Made by a program: the position numbers and the translations under genes. A stretch of 64,000 nt of DNA from Choristoneura fumiferana. Its lineage: Eukaryota > Arthropoda > Insecta > Lepidoptera > Tortricidae. The notes below the pieces were generated by a model. It was not told where the DNA came from. It did no database searches and saw only the letters and a list, made by a program, of their open reading frames with translations. Below are positions 23,068-34,605 of this stretch, in pieces. Numbering within the stretch: the first letter of the stretch is position 1; the number at the start of each line of letters is the position of its first letter. The DNA is taken from positions 2,697,810 through 2,761,809 of the forward strand of contig NC_133479.1 in the NCBI RefSeq assembly GCF_025370935.1. The letters run 5' to 3'.

Positions 23068-23644
23068 GTCGCGGGTGAAAAAAGAAATTCTTTTAGTTCA
23101 TTGATATGAACCTCCGCAAAGTAACGCCTGATTCAATAAATTATTTAAATTTAATTGTTCCTTTAATATCTAATTCAATATTTAGCTTTTGGCACTGAAA
23201 GCCATAAATAAAGTAATTACTAAAAGTGTGGCATTTATCCTTCTTCTAACCATACATACTCCAAGTTAAACAAAAGCTTGTAATAAAAACGTGTGATATA
23301 TCCGCTCATTGGCTAAAGATACAGGCCGCTATGTTATCATTTCGCATATTTAGGTAATCAATACTTGGTGGCTTTAACCAGCTCAAAATTACGTCACGAA
23401 ACAGGTTTTTATCGAATGCTTTACCTCTAACACTCGATTTAGCAATGACTATGCCCGCTATGAAATTATTAACAACGGCTTTTTCCTTATTAGCTTCTAC
23501 TTTTGAAATTTTGATTTTAATTAGTAACTTAGAGGTATAAATATCGGTACAGTGAGCGACAAAGATATTGATACGGCCAAAGTTACAAGTGACTTTAATA
23601 TTAATTCAATAGCCAGCGATCTGGGAGATATTTACGTATACTAC

Positions 23645-24185
23645 TCAAAAGAAAATAAGGGCCACGGATTTTTATTGGTAAAATACTCGTAAATATAATT
23701 CTTTGTAACATTCCTTGCCCAAAATTGGTTTTATTAGTATAGGCTGACCAGGAATATAAAAAACCTGACGCAAGTCATTGACAACGGTGTCGGTGATGTT
23801 ATTTAAAGGAATATTTTCTAATCCTCCAGACTTTTTCTATGACAAATACTTTTTTACATTGTGAATTATTTTGTTTCCAAGACTATGGATAATTTTCGGC
23901 ATTCAAACGCACAAAAACACAAAATAACACTTTAAAATACGACGCGCAAACAACGTTAAACTTTGACAGCAATAGACATGACATTTGAATTTATTGTTAC
24001 CTGTGCAAGAAATTAGTTCTATTGTTTTTCCGCAATATAGCGAGGTTTTTTATGATTCTGGTCAGCCTTTACTACACAACACAATACAAATGCTTTTCAT
24101 TCAATTCAAACTTATTTAGATAAAAACGCAAACGTACTTTTAATTTCATTTTACCGGTGAAAATCAAGTGGCCCTTATTTTTGAC
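23645..24185. mobile_element. Outer MITE or transposon, split by a nested MITE
   Basis: 'gaaaataagggccacggatt' then 'ttggtaaaat' at the left is mirrored at the right by 'attttaccggtg' and 'gtggcccttatttttga'. Between the ends lies a second complete inverted-repeat element (23741-24068). Confidence 0.65.
23741..24068. mobile_element. MITE nested inside 23645-24185
   Basis: 'aggctgaccaggaatataaa' then 'aaacct' at the left is mirrored by 'aggttttttatgattctgg' and 'tcagcct' at the right. It is 328 bp and non-coding. Confidence 0.75.
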
Positions 24186-24562
24186 TGGATAGATTTTTAG
24201 TTTTTAGATTAAAATGAGTCAGTTTTACTTAAATTTTTCTTTTTTTTGTAATGTCGCATTTGATACTTACCTATTGTATACATGTGAATACAATATGAAT
24301 GTTTTCAGTTAAAGTCGTGTATACATATTTTTGTTACATTCGCCGTATCGATCTCTTTGTCAGTAACTGTACCAATAATTATATGGACGTAATGATCTGG
24401 AATAAATGTTTATCTCGTTCCATTGTGATTCAGATAGTTCAATTTGACAATAGAGACAATTACCATTGTAATTTATAATGTAAGTAGTAGATGAGAATCT
24501 ACGTGCACTAAAGTGTTATTTAGTTATTAGAGCTCACATTGGAAGATCTATTTATTATAGGT

Positions 24563-24653
24563 AGAGTCATTCACGATGACGCGTGCCGTGGTTCTTATTA
24601 CAATGTCATTAATGTCTAATTTTGAAAAAATCACGCGTCTTCGTGGATGACAC
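24563..24653. mobile_element. Small palindromic MITE
   Basis: 'agagtcattcacgatgacgc' 'gtg' is mirrored by 'cacgcgtcttcgtggatgac' over a roughly 45-bp centre. Confidence 0.6.
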
Positions 24654-24889
24654 TGGGTCACTCCGCTGGTCTTCATTCAGTCTATTCGGAGTTCTTCAAG
24701 TGATATATAGTTGGTATTAGTGCACAAAATGATAAGGGACTTAAGTCATTTTTCGAATATGGAATGTTGACTTATCTATACTGACACGTTACTACTACAT
24801 GCAACAGGTCATCTTCTTAAGTTTTTTACCTATACTGATATGACATAGCGCAAACGCAGCATATTTCTTTTGTAAAGTGCAAAAAGATG

Positions 24890-25080
24890 CAAAGGGGTTG
24901 TTATAATTTTGACACCAATGTCTGCCTATCTGTCTGTGGCATCGTAGCTCTCAAAGGGATAAACATATCTCGATGCAGTTTTTTTACGTGAAAGCGAGTT
25001 ACCTTGCGGTTTTTCTTAGCTAACGTTGTATTAAAATCGGTTCAACTGTTTTTGAGGGGTCGGGGTTTTCATCTTTTTTA
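24890..25080 (+). repeat. Dispersed repeat R3 ('tctgtggcatcgtagctc')
   Basis: It contains 'tctgtctgtggcatcgtag', 'aaaatcggttcaactgtttt' and a T-rich end. An inverted partial copy lies at 37017-37100 and a short piece at 12350-12395 ('cctctttttgcatcggggg'). Confidence 0.55.
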
Positions 25081-25492
25081 AGTTAGTTAAGTTATTGTAT
25101 GCTTAGGTACTGCAAACATAAAAGTGACCAGTCTGAGATTGAAAGTGTAATAAAAGACAAAGGCGAGACGATAGCGAGATGGATTATAGTGACCGCCTTT
25201 CTCGCCGTACCATCACTTAGCTCACGCTGAATAGATTTCCAAATGACACAGCGTTTACAAGCGCCGTTATAAAAACCCAATTATATCTCTCACACCTATT
25301 TCATTGACATTAATGAAATAGAATATACACATCTCTCAGACGCATAACGGCGATGTTTTCTGGTGGATGTATGATGTGATAATGTGTGGTAAACTACTAG
25401 TCATTATGTTTTTGAGCACAGTAACATTTCTTATCTGGTAATCAATTTATTACGAAATTAATCCTAGTTTTTTTCTTTTTTCATTTTATATA

Positions 25493-25856
25493 TATTTTGG
25501 CGGTAGCTGAAAATCAGCGTTGTGGTTCTGTACCTCATTACAATGAGACATATTTTCGGTATGCTGAACATGATTTGAGCCCGCACTTCCTGTGGCCTCA
25601 CGCGCCAGAGAGGTCACACCAATTAGACCACTGGAAATCCAGACACCTAGGCGAATAGTTATCGCTTGCAGACGCAAATGTGCTTGAGCTGTGTTCCGTC
25701 CGGCGTCAAGAGCAACGCATCCCGTAAAACTATTATCTCTCTAGGTTCACAACACATGTGCAATCCTGTGTTGCCGGTGTCCATAGGTGATGGTTCTGAC
25801 TTACCATCAGGTGACCCACTTGCTTTGAGCCTTGCATCATCAAAACAAAAATGAAA
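25493..25856 (+). mobile_element. LINE 3' end with A-rich tail
   Basis: It ends 'cttaccatcaggtgacccac' 'ttgctttgagcc' followed by A-rich sequence, a hallmark of Jockey/CR1-type 3' ends in moths. The upstream part is degraded. Confidence 0.55.
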
Positions 25857-26232
25857 AAAAAACTTATTTTACATGCTCTAGAAACCCTTTATGTCTATTG
25901 TAACCGTTTTATTTGGAGTAACGGTTTAATACGCTTTAGAATGTGTGCAATTTTATAGTTTAAAAAAAAAACATTTAAAAATAACACTGTGCTAAGTCTG
26001 CGTCGAAGTTGTTTGCATGCATATTGGTCATTGATACTTGATCCAAATTAAAATCAAGTTTTAAAATTCGTATTGAATTAAAATGTTATTTCGGGCTTTG
26101 TAAATAGAATATTCATTCGTAGCTTTCATTTGGTTCAAATGTGTGCTGTTTGAGTGAGTTCACCTTATTGGAAACATTTCACAGAATATCATCATTTCTG
26201 TTTTACTGCAAGCTTTGTTGTCGCAACATCCT

Positions 26233-26437
26233 TACCTTCATCATCATCATCATCATCCTACCCTGTATACCACTGTCGGTAGACTGCCGGACAGAGTTCT
26301 TCTCTCAGAATGTGAGCCGTAGTTCCCATGTGGGCCCAGTGCGGATTGGGAACTTCGCAGATACCATTGAATTGCTTCGCAGGTTTGTCCAGGTTTTCTC
26401 ACGAAGTTTTCCTTCACCGTAAAGGTCGTGGTAAATT
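26233..26437 (-). mobile_element. Non-LTR 3' end, inverted, with (ATG)n tail
   Basis: A (CAT)n run (26238-26256) is followed by 'gttcccatgtgggcccagtg', 'gattgggaacttcgca' and 'tttccttcaccgtaaa'. This is a familiar lepidopteran RTE-type repeat in reverse. Confidence 0.55.
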
Positions 26438-26439
26438 TC

Positions 26440-26640
26440 GAAAATCCCTCATCTTTAATAACGAAAGCAAATGTCTGTCTGTGAACTTTTCACGTTTAAA
26501 CTTCTAAACCGATGTAGATTACATTTTGGTATGATGATCTTGAGACCCTGAGAAAGACATAGGATAGATTTATCCCGGAAAATTGCATAGTTACCGCGGG
26601 ATAGCGATAAAGCGATAAGCGACTTTGGGAGTTCGTTTCG
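26440..26640 (-). repeat. R1 repeat, inverted copy
   Basis: The reverse complement shares 'gcaattttccgggataaatc' and 'ctatgtctttctcagggtc' with the R1 copies at 7288 and 33665. Confidence 0.55.
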
Positions 26641-27726
26641 TCAACTCACTGACGTCTTCTAGGGATTTTATAAAATCACTAAACAAATGTGGTGAAATGA
26701 AAAAACGAGTTTCCTTTTTTGGCTGATTTCGTCATTTCATACAGATTCAGGGACCAAATGACTGATTTTTTCTAGACAAATGATAAAATGATTCGCCATT
26801 TTAACATCCTTAGAGATTTGTTCAAATATCTGTTTTAACTTTTAGCCATTTCCCTGGGACATAAACATACACTAAACACAAGATGCTGCATTCGAAGAAA
26901 TTGACGAAGACAGGCTTCTCTCATTATTATCCAGGTTCCTTATCAGCCGTAAGACAACATTCAAACATAGTTGCCATTTGCCGCTAAGCATCGTTTCTTG
27001 CAAACCGTATTTTTTACCCCACGGGACAAGCCATGCTTAGTGTGGGGGTCAGCACAAATGTATTAAGCGTCTTTAATATTTTTGGAAATAAACTATTTGT
27101 ATTTGTAGGACGTCCACTGCTGGACATGGGCATTATCCAGGTTACCTAACGGAAATGTTCACTCCATGCAGTTGGTACTTTATTGCTCGTTAAGCATTGT
27201 TGAACTTATGGCCTATTTAAACCCAGATATGACTAACAAGGAGCGTCTGAAGCAGCCTCTGGTACTCAAGCACGCACTCAACATCGTTTCACAGCTGTAC
27301 AATATGATTCCGTTACAGTGAATTTGCAACATTTAAATGCAGTTATTCTTAAAGTCTCATTTTTGGTACAAGATTTTGATGTACAGTTCGTTTACTGAAA
27401 TATTTAGTATGCATGGGTGGGCGACAGAAAAATGCAGTAGTCTCGTACCGACGCCGACGTCGGAAGGAGACAGCAGTATTTCTGTGACGGCCATATGACT
27501 TTAAATGAAAAACAAAACTGTAGCGACTTGAGCCAGGAGATCGAAGTCCCTCAAAATAGGTAGCTTATTGAGCTATTGTCTAAAAAATTCGCACCATCGG
27601 CAGTGAGAAGTAATAAAAACAAAATTTGAAGTGTTTCAAAAAGTAAATACGATCTTACATCTTTAATTGTATACCTATAGTAGTATATAAATATTTATAC
27701 AGCCTCAAATACTACAATTTATGACC

Positions 27727-28237
27727 TTAACTTGACCTTGTACAGTGGGGCCACGGATAAACATAACTTTTTTTTCTATGAATTAGAAGACGGAATGCTT
27801 GTGCTTGTGTTGGAGAAAACCATGAATTAATAAGATAATTAATTAACAATAAGAGTAAGTACACATCTGGAGAATAACCTAGAAGATGCTTTTTGGCGCA
27901 GGTATGTGTATTACTTACATTGGAATAAATGTAAAAAAAATACCAGCAATCAACTCCAACCTGAAAATGCAAATAATAAACAACAAACAATAATATTACA
28001 ACATCAAGAAAAATATCAAACAACAAATCTACGAAAACGGCAAAAATCGAGCAAAACCAGCAACGAGTATCAAACCAAAAAATGCTATGAATTCTAATAA
28101 AAGAAACAAAAAACAACCAGGCATATATGTGGAATAGCAGCACAAGCACTTTGTTTTATTATTCACATCGTTCAATAAGTATAAACAATGATAACTGAGC
28201 CGAGAGGGACGCAGCTATGTAGATGAATGAAAAAGTT
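27727..28237. other. A-rich intronic stretch, no supported gene
   Basis: A 140-codon open frame on the minus strand exists only because the plus strand is strongly A/C-biased. Its protein is a run of F, L, V and Y with no domain. I do not annotate it as a gene. Confidence 0.5.
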
Positions 28238-28407
28238 TCATACAGATGCAGTGAATAATGTTTGCCATTGTATTTTGTTGGCAAAGTTCGTATATATCTT
28301 GCTTTCTCAACTAGCTTACTGAAATTTACTGAAGCTAATTGAGAAGCAAGATAAATACGAACTTTGCGACAAAATACGATGGAAAAACAATATTCAATAG
28401 ATCTGTG
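28238..28407. mobile_element. Palindromic MITE, about 170 bp
   Basis: The arms 'acagatgcagtgaataatg' 'tttgcc' and 'tattttgttggcaaagttcg' are mirrored at the right by 'acgaactttgcgacaaaata' and 'aatattcaatagatctgt'. The centre is 'ctgaaatttactgaag'. Confidence 0.75.
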
Positions 28408-28861
28408 CCCATAGTGTAAGTTTTCGATTACAAAACGAAACTCACTCGTCCATTCTTCCCTTGTCTATTGTTTTAATTTTTTTTCATTTTTTCTCCGTCT
28501 GACGGGGGCAAAGGAACTGGCTCATGCATACATGTTTATTTAACGTTTGGGCTCCACAGAAAACCAGCGTTACTGCACAATGTGCGGCAACACATGCTGA
28601 GCCTTTTTGGTACCCTGCCGTGTCACCAAGTAACATAGTTTTAGTCTTAGCTTTAGGTGGTACTTATGGAGCCAAAATAAACCTTTCTTTCTTTCTTTCA
28701 AAATACGTCTCGATGGCGTTCGCGTTAAAATCTAAATTTGTATGGAAACACGAACATCGCAAACGTTCCGCTAGAGGCGCTGTTCGTGTTTCCATATAAA
28801 TTGAGATTTTAACGCGAACGCGAACGAAACTTATTTTGTAACCGAAAACTTACACTAAGGG
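28408..28861. mobile_element. Composite inverted-repeat element
   Basis: The outer ends 'cccatagtgtaagttttcg' and 'cgaaaacttacactaaggg' are inverted copies. Inside are a LINE 3' end ('gtcttagctttaggtggtac' then a TTTC microsatellite near 28680-28700) and a palindrome at 28710-28822 ('gcgttcgcgttaaaatct' mirrored by 'agattttaacgcgaacgc'). It abuts the MITE at 28238-28407. Confidence 0.6.
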
Positions 28862-31265
28862 TACTGTACACACATCTCAATTTGACGTATAGCTTCGTCC
28901 CTCACAGTCTGTCAGACCCACGAGCGTCTAGACCACGACTCGATAGTTTTTTAAACAATACTATTTGTTATTGGAATTATTTTGGACAGCTACTTCCAAC
29001 TATGTATTATCAACACGCCAATGTTCAAGCATGCATGACGGCCATAAAATGACCTTTCCGAAAATTACGGAGCGATTGTCATGAAAAAACAATTTTATTG
29101 CTACTGACTTTTTTTGCAATAAATTGGCTTTTTAATAGCGATGCCTTTTGTGGCAGAAATAATAATTCCAAGTCACAATAAACGACTGTAAATTAATTTA
29201 TCCTTGAACGATAACAGAATTTGAAACCGTGCAAAAAAACTAGCCACAAAAACGTGCAAAAATGCAACCTTTCAGACTGTGCTATTTGTAGTAATCCAGT
29301 CGACTGGTTTACAGTTTTGTCATAACTATGCCGCCGTTATTTTTGAATTAAGAATCTTCAAAGTTTAATAAAACGAGTCCACTACATTTCAGCCAGTGCT
29401 TGGGCAAATCTGTTTCTAAAAGCTGTATCAGTTTTGTTTATTCCTTTTTTTATTTTCGGTTGTTTTTAAATCGTGCGGTCGGATTGACTTGAAATTTGGT
29501 ATACATAATGTATGTAGGTTGGATGACAATGCAAATACAATCAGCAAAAAAGCTTTTATCTATCCTGTCCTATTCTGGTAGAACAGAAAAGGATCGATAA
29601 ATCTGTAACCCCTTTAAGACAATGACAATTGGCGAGTGTAATTTTGACATTATAGTTAAATGTTATGGGCAGTTAATATCTAAATCGTTGTCAAAACATA
29701 GATGACTAACGAAACTTCAAAACTTGCACGAGTTCATTTAATTTTTCAAGCAAACAGTTTACAGACAAATTCTCCAGCAAAATAAGATTAAGATGCATAG
29801 TATTGCAAATTAGGTTATCAAGATGTGAACTAACTGTGTTTCTGATAGACGTACCTACTTTCTCTCGGTTCAGTTATAACTTGAATTTTATTCAAGAATG
29901 CTCAAATATAGGAACCGTAACGTTGGACAACTGAATTGTTTGCTTGGCCGGTACTTATTTGTACAATATGAGTATTTGTACAAGACTAAGACTTATCTAA
30001 ACACAGTTGAAGAATGTACCGTTTGGTTTCATGATAATATTATTATTGTGCTATAAATTGAATCATAGTTGTAGCGTATATAAAAAATACAAATAAAATA
30101 AACATTCTTCATTGCACAGCAGAAATCAGTACAAAAAAAATACTTTAATATACAATATTATATTTAATAAGAAATATTAAGAAAATACAAAATAGCCAAG
30201 GACTAAAACTACTATTAAATTAAAAAATAATTTAATTATATTTTAAAACAAAATCAAAAAGGAAATCTCGTTTTACAAATGTAATCAATTAGGCGTTTGT
30301 GGTTTTTATTCATCGCTAACAATCTGCATAATTTGCTGGGTGAGTGCAAGATTGGCACAAGTCAAAATATAAAAACAATTAATAATGGACTGTAATTTTT
30401 GTATTGTAACAGTTCATTAGGGTGACGGCACCAATCATGGACATGTTAAGCACAGTAGTACCCAGTAATGGGCAGCAGGGATTCAATGCCTTCTAGCTCA
30501 CCATTCATGAACTTTACCAGTTATGATCATCAGTTATCTGCACATAAGTGCTATTAGTTTTAGAAGAAGTAGCGTCCGTTTCTTAATATTGGGTTAGCGG
30601 AAAAAAAACATTATTGGTACCTGTATTGTGACGTGATAGCGTCACAGACTAATAAACAACACACATCCTAAACTATTGGAGATAGACACTTTAATTTGGC
30701 AGACATATTCCTTAAAAATCATGAAGATGCACTAAGATTTTTAGAATTTCTCGTGGGATAGAGAACTAGCCAATTTGTTTTTCTTCTGCGAGAGCGAAGC
30801 TGTGGGGTAATCTTGATGGATAACCCGTTAAAGTTCCGTGTGACATCACGCCTTGGTACACTTTATTATAAAGACGTGACGTCATAATGACACGGGCCTC
30901 TACCACCGTAATTTGCCGCGCTTTTGCCTTTGTAATTTTTCGTTCGATTTACAAAAAAAATACGGTTCCAACGTTTTTGACAATGTAACTGATGGACTAC
31001 TTAAATTAAAATAGTACTTTTTTACCCAGGGAACTAACTACTTAATAAAAATATATTTTGTACACTTGATCGGGAGTCGTAGAAGTCTTTGCATTAGAAA
31101 TCTGTGCAAATGTAACGGCAATTTACGATTGAGGACTCAATCGTTGTATAATTTATAATAACTCAATTAATTCCAATGGAAATAGTATGTTAATTGTCTC
31201 TAAAGACTGGTCAAAAACAATAATGACGCAAGAGTCAAAAACCATTCGCACCACGCGCGTATAGA

Positions 31266-31378
31266 GGGGACTACTCCAAAATCCGAAGTTCGTATCTTAC
31301 TGTCCCACTCACTTTCCTATTAAACACTATCAGCACAAGCGGGGCAGCAAAAACGGACGTCGAAAACCGAACTTCATA
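31266..31378. mobile_element. MITE family A, diverged copy 2
   Basis: 'ggggactactccaaaatccg' 'aagttcgtat' and 'cgaaaaccgaacttc' are the arms, with core 'gtcccactcac..ctattaa'. It lies 120 bp downstream (in transcript sense) of LPCAT exon 3a. Confidence 0.6.
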
Positions 31379-31499
31379 CGCATAAGAGCAACTTAACTTT
31401 ACAAAACTTCTTCAAAGATAATCATAGAGAAAGCCCTCGTAAACCACAAATAGCACAGTCAAAAGGTGATTACAGATTGCACAATCTATTACGACATAC

Positions 31500-31726
31500 G
31501 TCCGATGAAAGGTAGTCGGGCGGTGTCGGCCTTAGCGACGACGCTTGGCGCCCCGAGCACGACTATCGCAATGGCGTCAAAGTAGCTCGAATGGGGCGCA
31601 ATGACCACCACGGGGGCGTCACGCGGGTTGCTCGGCGTGTACTGTTTGCCCACGATTTTGACGCGGTGGAAACCAGCGACGATGACCACTAGCCGCATCA
31701 GGGATAGGATCGAGAAACGCAGCTTG
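31500..31726 (-). CDS. LPCAT: LPCAT-like acyltransferase, alternative exon 3a
   Basis: This 227-bp exon has a strong acceptor (TTTTCTTTCAG, 31727 side) and donor GTATGT (31499 side). It begins with the last base and ends with the first base of a codon. It encodes 75 full codons, from KLRFSILSLMRL through GFHRVKIVGKQ to APHSSYFDA and PFIG. HSSYFD is the HX4D motif; the His is the expected catalytic base that activates the glycerol hydroxyl of lysophosphatidylcholine. With exon 2 the joining codon is AGC (Ser); with exon 4 it is CAA (Gln). It is homologous to exon 3b in length, phase and motif order. Splicing 3a onto 3b reads CGG CTC TAA, a stop within three codons. This is the exon nearer the 5' end of the gene. 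Confidence 0.9.
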
Positions 31727-31754
31727 CTGAAAGAAAACAATATTAAATTTATGA

Positions 31755-32140
31755 TTGGTTTTTGGAGTCTTTTTGTATTTTTTATTTCAACTCCAAATTT
31801 GTTACTTTTACGGGTATCCCGTGAAACCATATCGAAAATACAAACTGAGAGATGGATGAACAGAAAAACCAGAAAAAGAGATCAGCGCTGGGAATCGAAC
31901 CCAGGTCATCAGCAATCCGTGCTGCGTGCTATAACCCCTACACCACCGCTGGACGGGAATCTAGACACGAATTTTTCCCATAAGCAACCTGAGATGTATA
32001 TGCATGGGAAAAATTCGTGTCTAGATTCTTGTCCTTGGGGTTGTAGCACGCAGCACGGATTGCTGAGAACCTGGGTTCGATTCCCAGCGCTGATCTCTTT
32101 TTCTGGTTTTTCTGTGCATCCATGTCTCAGTTTGTATTTT
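31755..32140. mobile_element. Palindromic element built from tRNA-like arms
   Basis: Each arm has a B box (GGTTCGATTCCC at 32073-32084, and its complement GGGAATCGAACCC at 31890-31902) and a tRNA-like stretch GCACGCAGCACGGATTGCTG. The arms are inverted around 'atgtatatgcatgg'. The left flank (31755-31800, 'ttggtttttggagtcttttt') is shared in inverse orientation with 39230-39280. No arm makes a complete tRNA: the acceptor stem does not pair. The element ends about 30-115 bp upstream of the exon 3a acceptor. Confidence 0.7.
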
Positions 32141-33164
32141 CAATATTAAATTTGTTGGGAAAATAACGCAACAAAAACAAGGTAAAACAATTTCAATTAA
32201 CTATAAACTTTGAATTAAAATTATCATGAGACACGGACATAGTTATTAAAATCTTAGTGTTCACGGTTGGCTTTCCGTTCGAGCTTTCCTTGACAAAGAA
32301 CCACGGATTGGTTCGAATCAACTCGGGCACATTTCGACTACTAATGGCACAGAATAAGTAATAGCACAAGTACCTACTAATGGGTGATCCGTATATCTTA
32401 TTTTAATAACTATAGTCTTTTTTACTTAGCGCCTCCGCTACCATAAGCGCCAGAAAAAGACAGAAAACGGAGGAGAAAGGTAATAAACAACATTATTGTA
32501 GCTCAGCGATATGGACCTCCGCAAGTAAATACCCGGAATCAATCAATTGTTTGCAATAGCTGTAAATTATTTATAGGTAGTCTATTCCTCGAGAGTTTAA
32601 AAGTATTATGAATGATATCGTCTCGGAATAGCGACAGTCGCTAACCATCGCAAACTGCGATAGCGCTTCGAGTATTTCAGTTGGGTATTTGCGTGTTGGT
32701 TTCTGTTTTAAACATTTAATTGTTTGAAATATTCATTTTTCTCAATAAAAATAATTAGCGAGCCGACTTTTAACCCCTAATTATTTTTATCAATTGTCAA
32801 AGCAACCAACTGTCACAATTATTGAACAGTCGAGAAAATATAACTGCGCACCGCGGGTGGAACCTTTTCACAATCAATATCCGACGAATTTCTTCGGCAG
32901 ATGCATGAATGTCAATATTAATTTTAAAGCGAAAATGAATTTATTCAGTTTCTTCGTATGTACATACGTAACTGCTACTTAAGAAATGTTTTGCCATTAT
33001 TCTCACAAATACCAAGTACCTAAAGAACTGTCGGTAATGGACTGTTTTGTTGTTTCTCCGACGTTTTTTCTCCAAACGAGGACAGCGTTGTTTATTTATA
33101 ACGTGTAAATAAAGGTAAATGTTGGTTTTACTTAATGCCATGTTTATTTATTGTTGCCTAGTTG

Positions 33165-33230
33165 TTTTTTTATCTAAAACGGAGCAAACGAGCATACGGG
33201 TCATCTGATGGGAAGGAAGAGGGAAGTAAT
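33165..33230 (-). repeat. LINE 3' end remnant
   Basis: 'gagcaaacgagcatacgggt' 'catctgatggga' is the inverted form of the 'catcaggtgacccgtatgctcgtttgc' type 3' end seen on moth LINEs. Confidence 0.5.
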
Positions 33231-33664
33231 TTAGCTGTATCATATAATTATTTCGTTATCATTGTCACAATTTTACACGTTGAATCTACAGAAGAGATTT
33301 TTTTCTCCTCCGTGGTGCAATCACTGCGTTTGATAACAACGAAAATGTCAGTTTCTCAAATGCACCACCCACCTTCACACTGTACTTACAGGTTCATATC
33401 CCGATGAGATACATGCTTCATGGGTGGTTTCACTGATACACCCATGTGGCACATCTGCCTCATGGCAATGACGTGTACGAAACTATAAGTGTTTGACGTC
33501 ATTATTAAGTACTATGGGGACATCGAAAGAAGGCTGGCACATTACTGTGAATCTGTTAAGTATCTGTTCTGTGGCACTGTACCTCTCCGGTAGCGTTAAT
33601 TTAGAGCTCTTATGGGGTTTAATTCTATCTTAGCCTGGCAACTCATCTACTCTGGTGTTAATGA

Positions 33665-33897
33665 AATTATGTTATTAACTGCCTTTTGCCCGCGGCTTCT
33701 TCCGCGTGGAATTCGGTTATCGCGCGCTATTCCCTCGGGAACTGTGCATTTTTCCGGGCTAAAAAGTAGCCTATGTCGCGCTCTGGCCCATAAACTATCT
33801 CTATTCTATGCTAAGAATCACGTCGGTCCGCCGCTCCGTTTCGACGTGAAAGACGGAAAAACATACAAACACACAAACACACACTTTCGCATTAAAA
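33665..33897 (+). repeat. R1 repeat, forward copy
   Basis: 'ttgcccgcggcttcttccg', 'tttttccgggctaaaaagta' 'gcctatgtcgcg' and 'cacactttcgcatta' give the full R1 order. Confidence 0.65.
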
Positions 33898-34315
33898 TAA
33901 TATTACTTCACGTTAATCAAAATTACTTTGTCGCCTTACTTTCATGTAATTCCCAAAAAAATAAAACTTATTTAACAAGGGGATCAGATGTCAAATAAAG
34001 ATCTCTATTTTGTTCCAAGGAAAATCGCTGCATGAGCACCTACCATTTAACGGATCTGCCGAACGATAAATTGCTAGATTACCTAAACTCTTACTAAATT
34101 CACTTAAGAAATGTATTTTCGAAAGCAAAGCGCAATCGAAGTTTAGCGTTTTACTGCCTCGCCTGAGTCATTCGGCATCTCCCGTTTCTTTTGTACTAGT
34201 AACAGATATAGCGATAAAATTTTCGAGATTGTAATCTTATTTTTATTCAGGCTATGTACCAAAAATTGCCTCCAATATGGCTTCGGGGATTTAAATAACA
34301 CATAAAATGTAGATT

Positions 34316-34605
34316 TCTTTGCGCGATAGACCCTGGAATACGGAAATTCGTCGAAGAACTAAAGTCATCGACATAGATCGAAGATTATGTAAGTTGAAGT
34401 GGCAATGGGCGGGCCACATCGCTCGAAGAACAGATAACCGTTGGGTGGGTGGCGACTGCGAGCCGGAAGACAAAGCGTTAGCAGGCCTCTCTCTAGGTGG
34501 ACTGACAACACCGAGAATTGCGGCCAACCGGTGGATGCAAATGGCAAGTTGTCGTTCTAAGGGGAAGGACTTTCTTCAACAGTGGACATCTTCCGGTTGA
34601 TGATG
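34316..34605 (+). pseudogene. LINE ORF2 C-terminal fragment
   Basis: The frame reads RRLCKLKWQWAGHIARRTDN, then RWMQMA and LQQWTSSG. It is homologous, block for block, to the LINE end at 63355-63852. The segment between differs and no reverse transcriptase core is present, so it is a dead 5'-truncated copy of a non-LTR element, probably RTE-like. Confidence 0.75.

Larger units (their letters stand above)
14520..31499. other. LPCAT intron between exons 3a and 3b
   Basis: This 17-kb intron separates the two alternative exons. It holds many MITEs and LINE ends, listed separately. Long stretches carry nothing I can identify, for example 14520-15780, 18290-19050, 19340-20740, 21430-22950, 26650-28230 and 28870-31260. 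Short related pieces, 'atgaacctccgcaaagtaac', recur at 14775, 23106 and 32510. Confidence 0.6.

Noticed and set aside
27727..28149. 140-codon open frame on the minus strand
   Set aside because: The protein is a run of hydrophobic and aromatic residues produced by A/C-biased DNA on the other strand; no domain, no splice or conservation support.
32040..32100. tRNA gene
   Set aside because: A B box and tRNA-like stretch are present, but the acceptor stem does not pair, and the same sequence is present inverted next to it; it is part of a palindromic mobile element.
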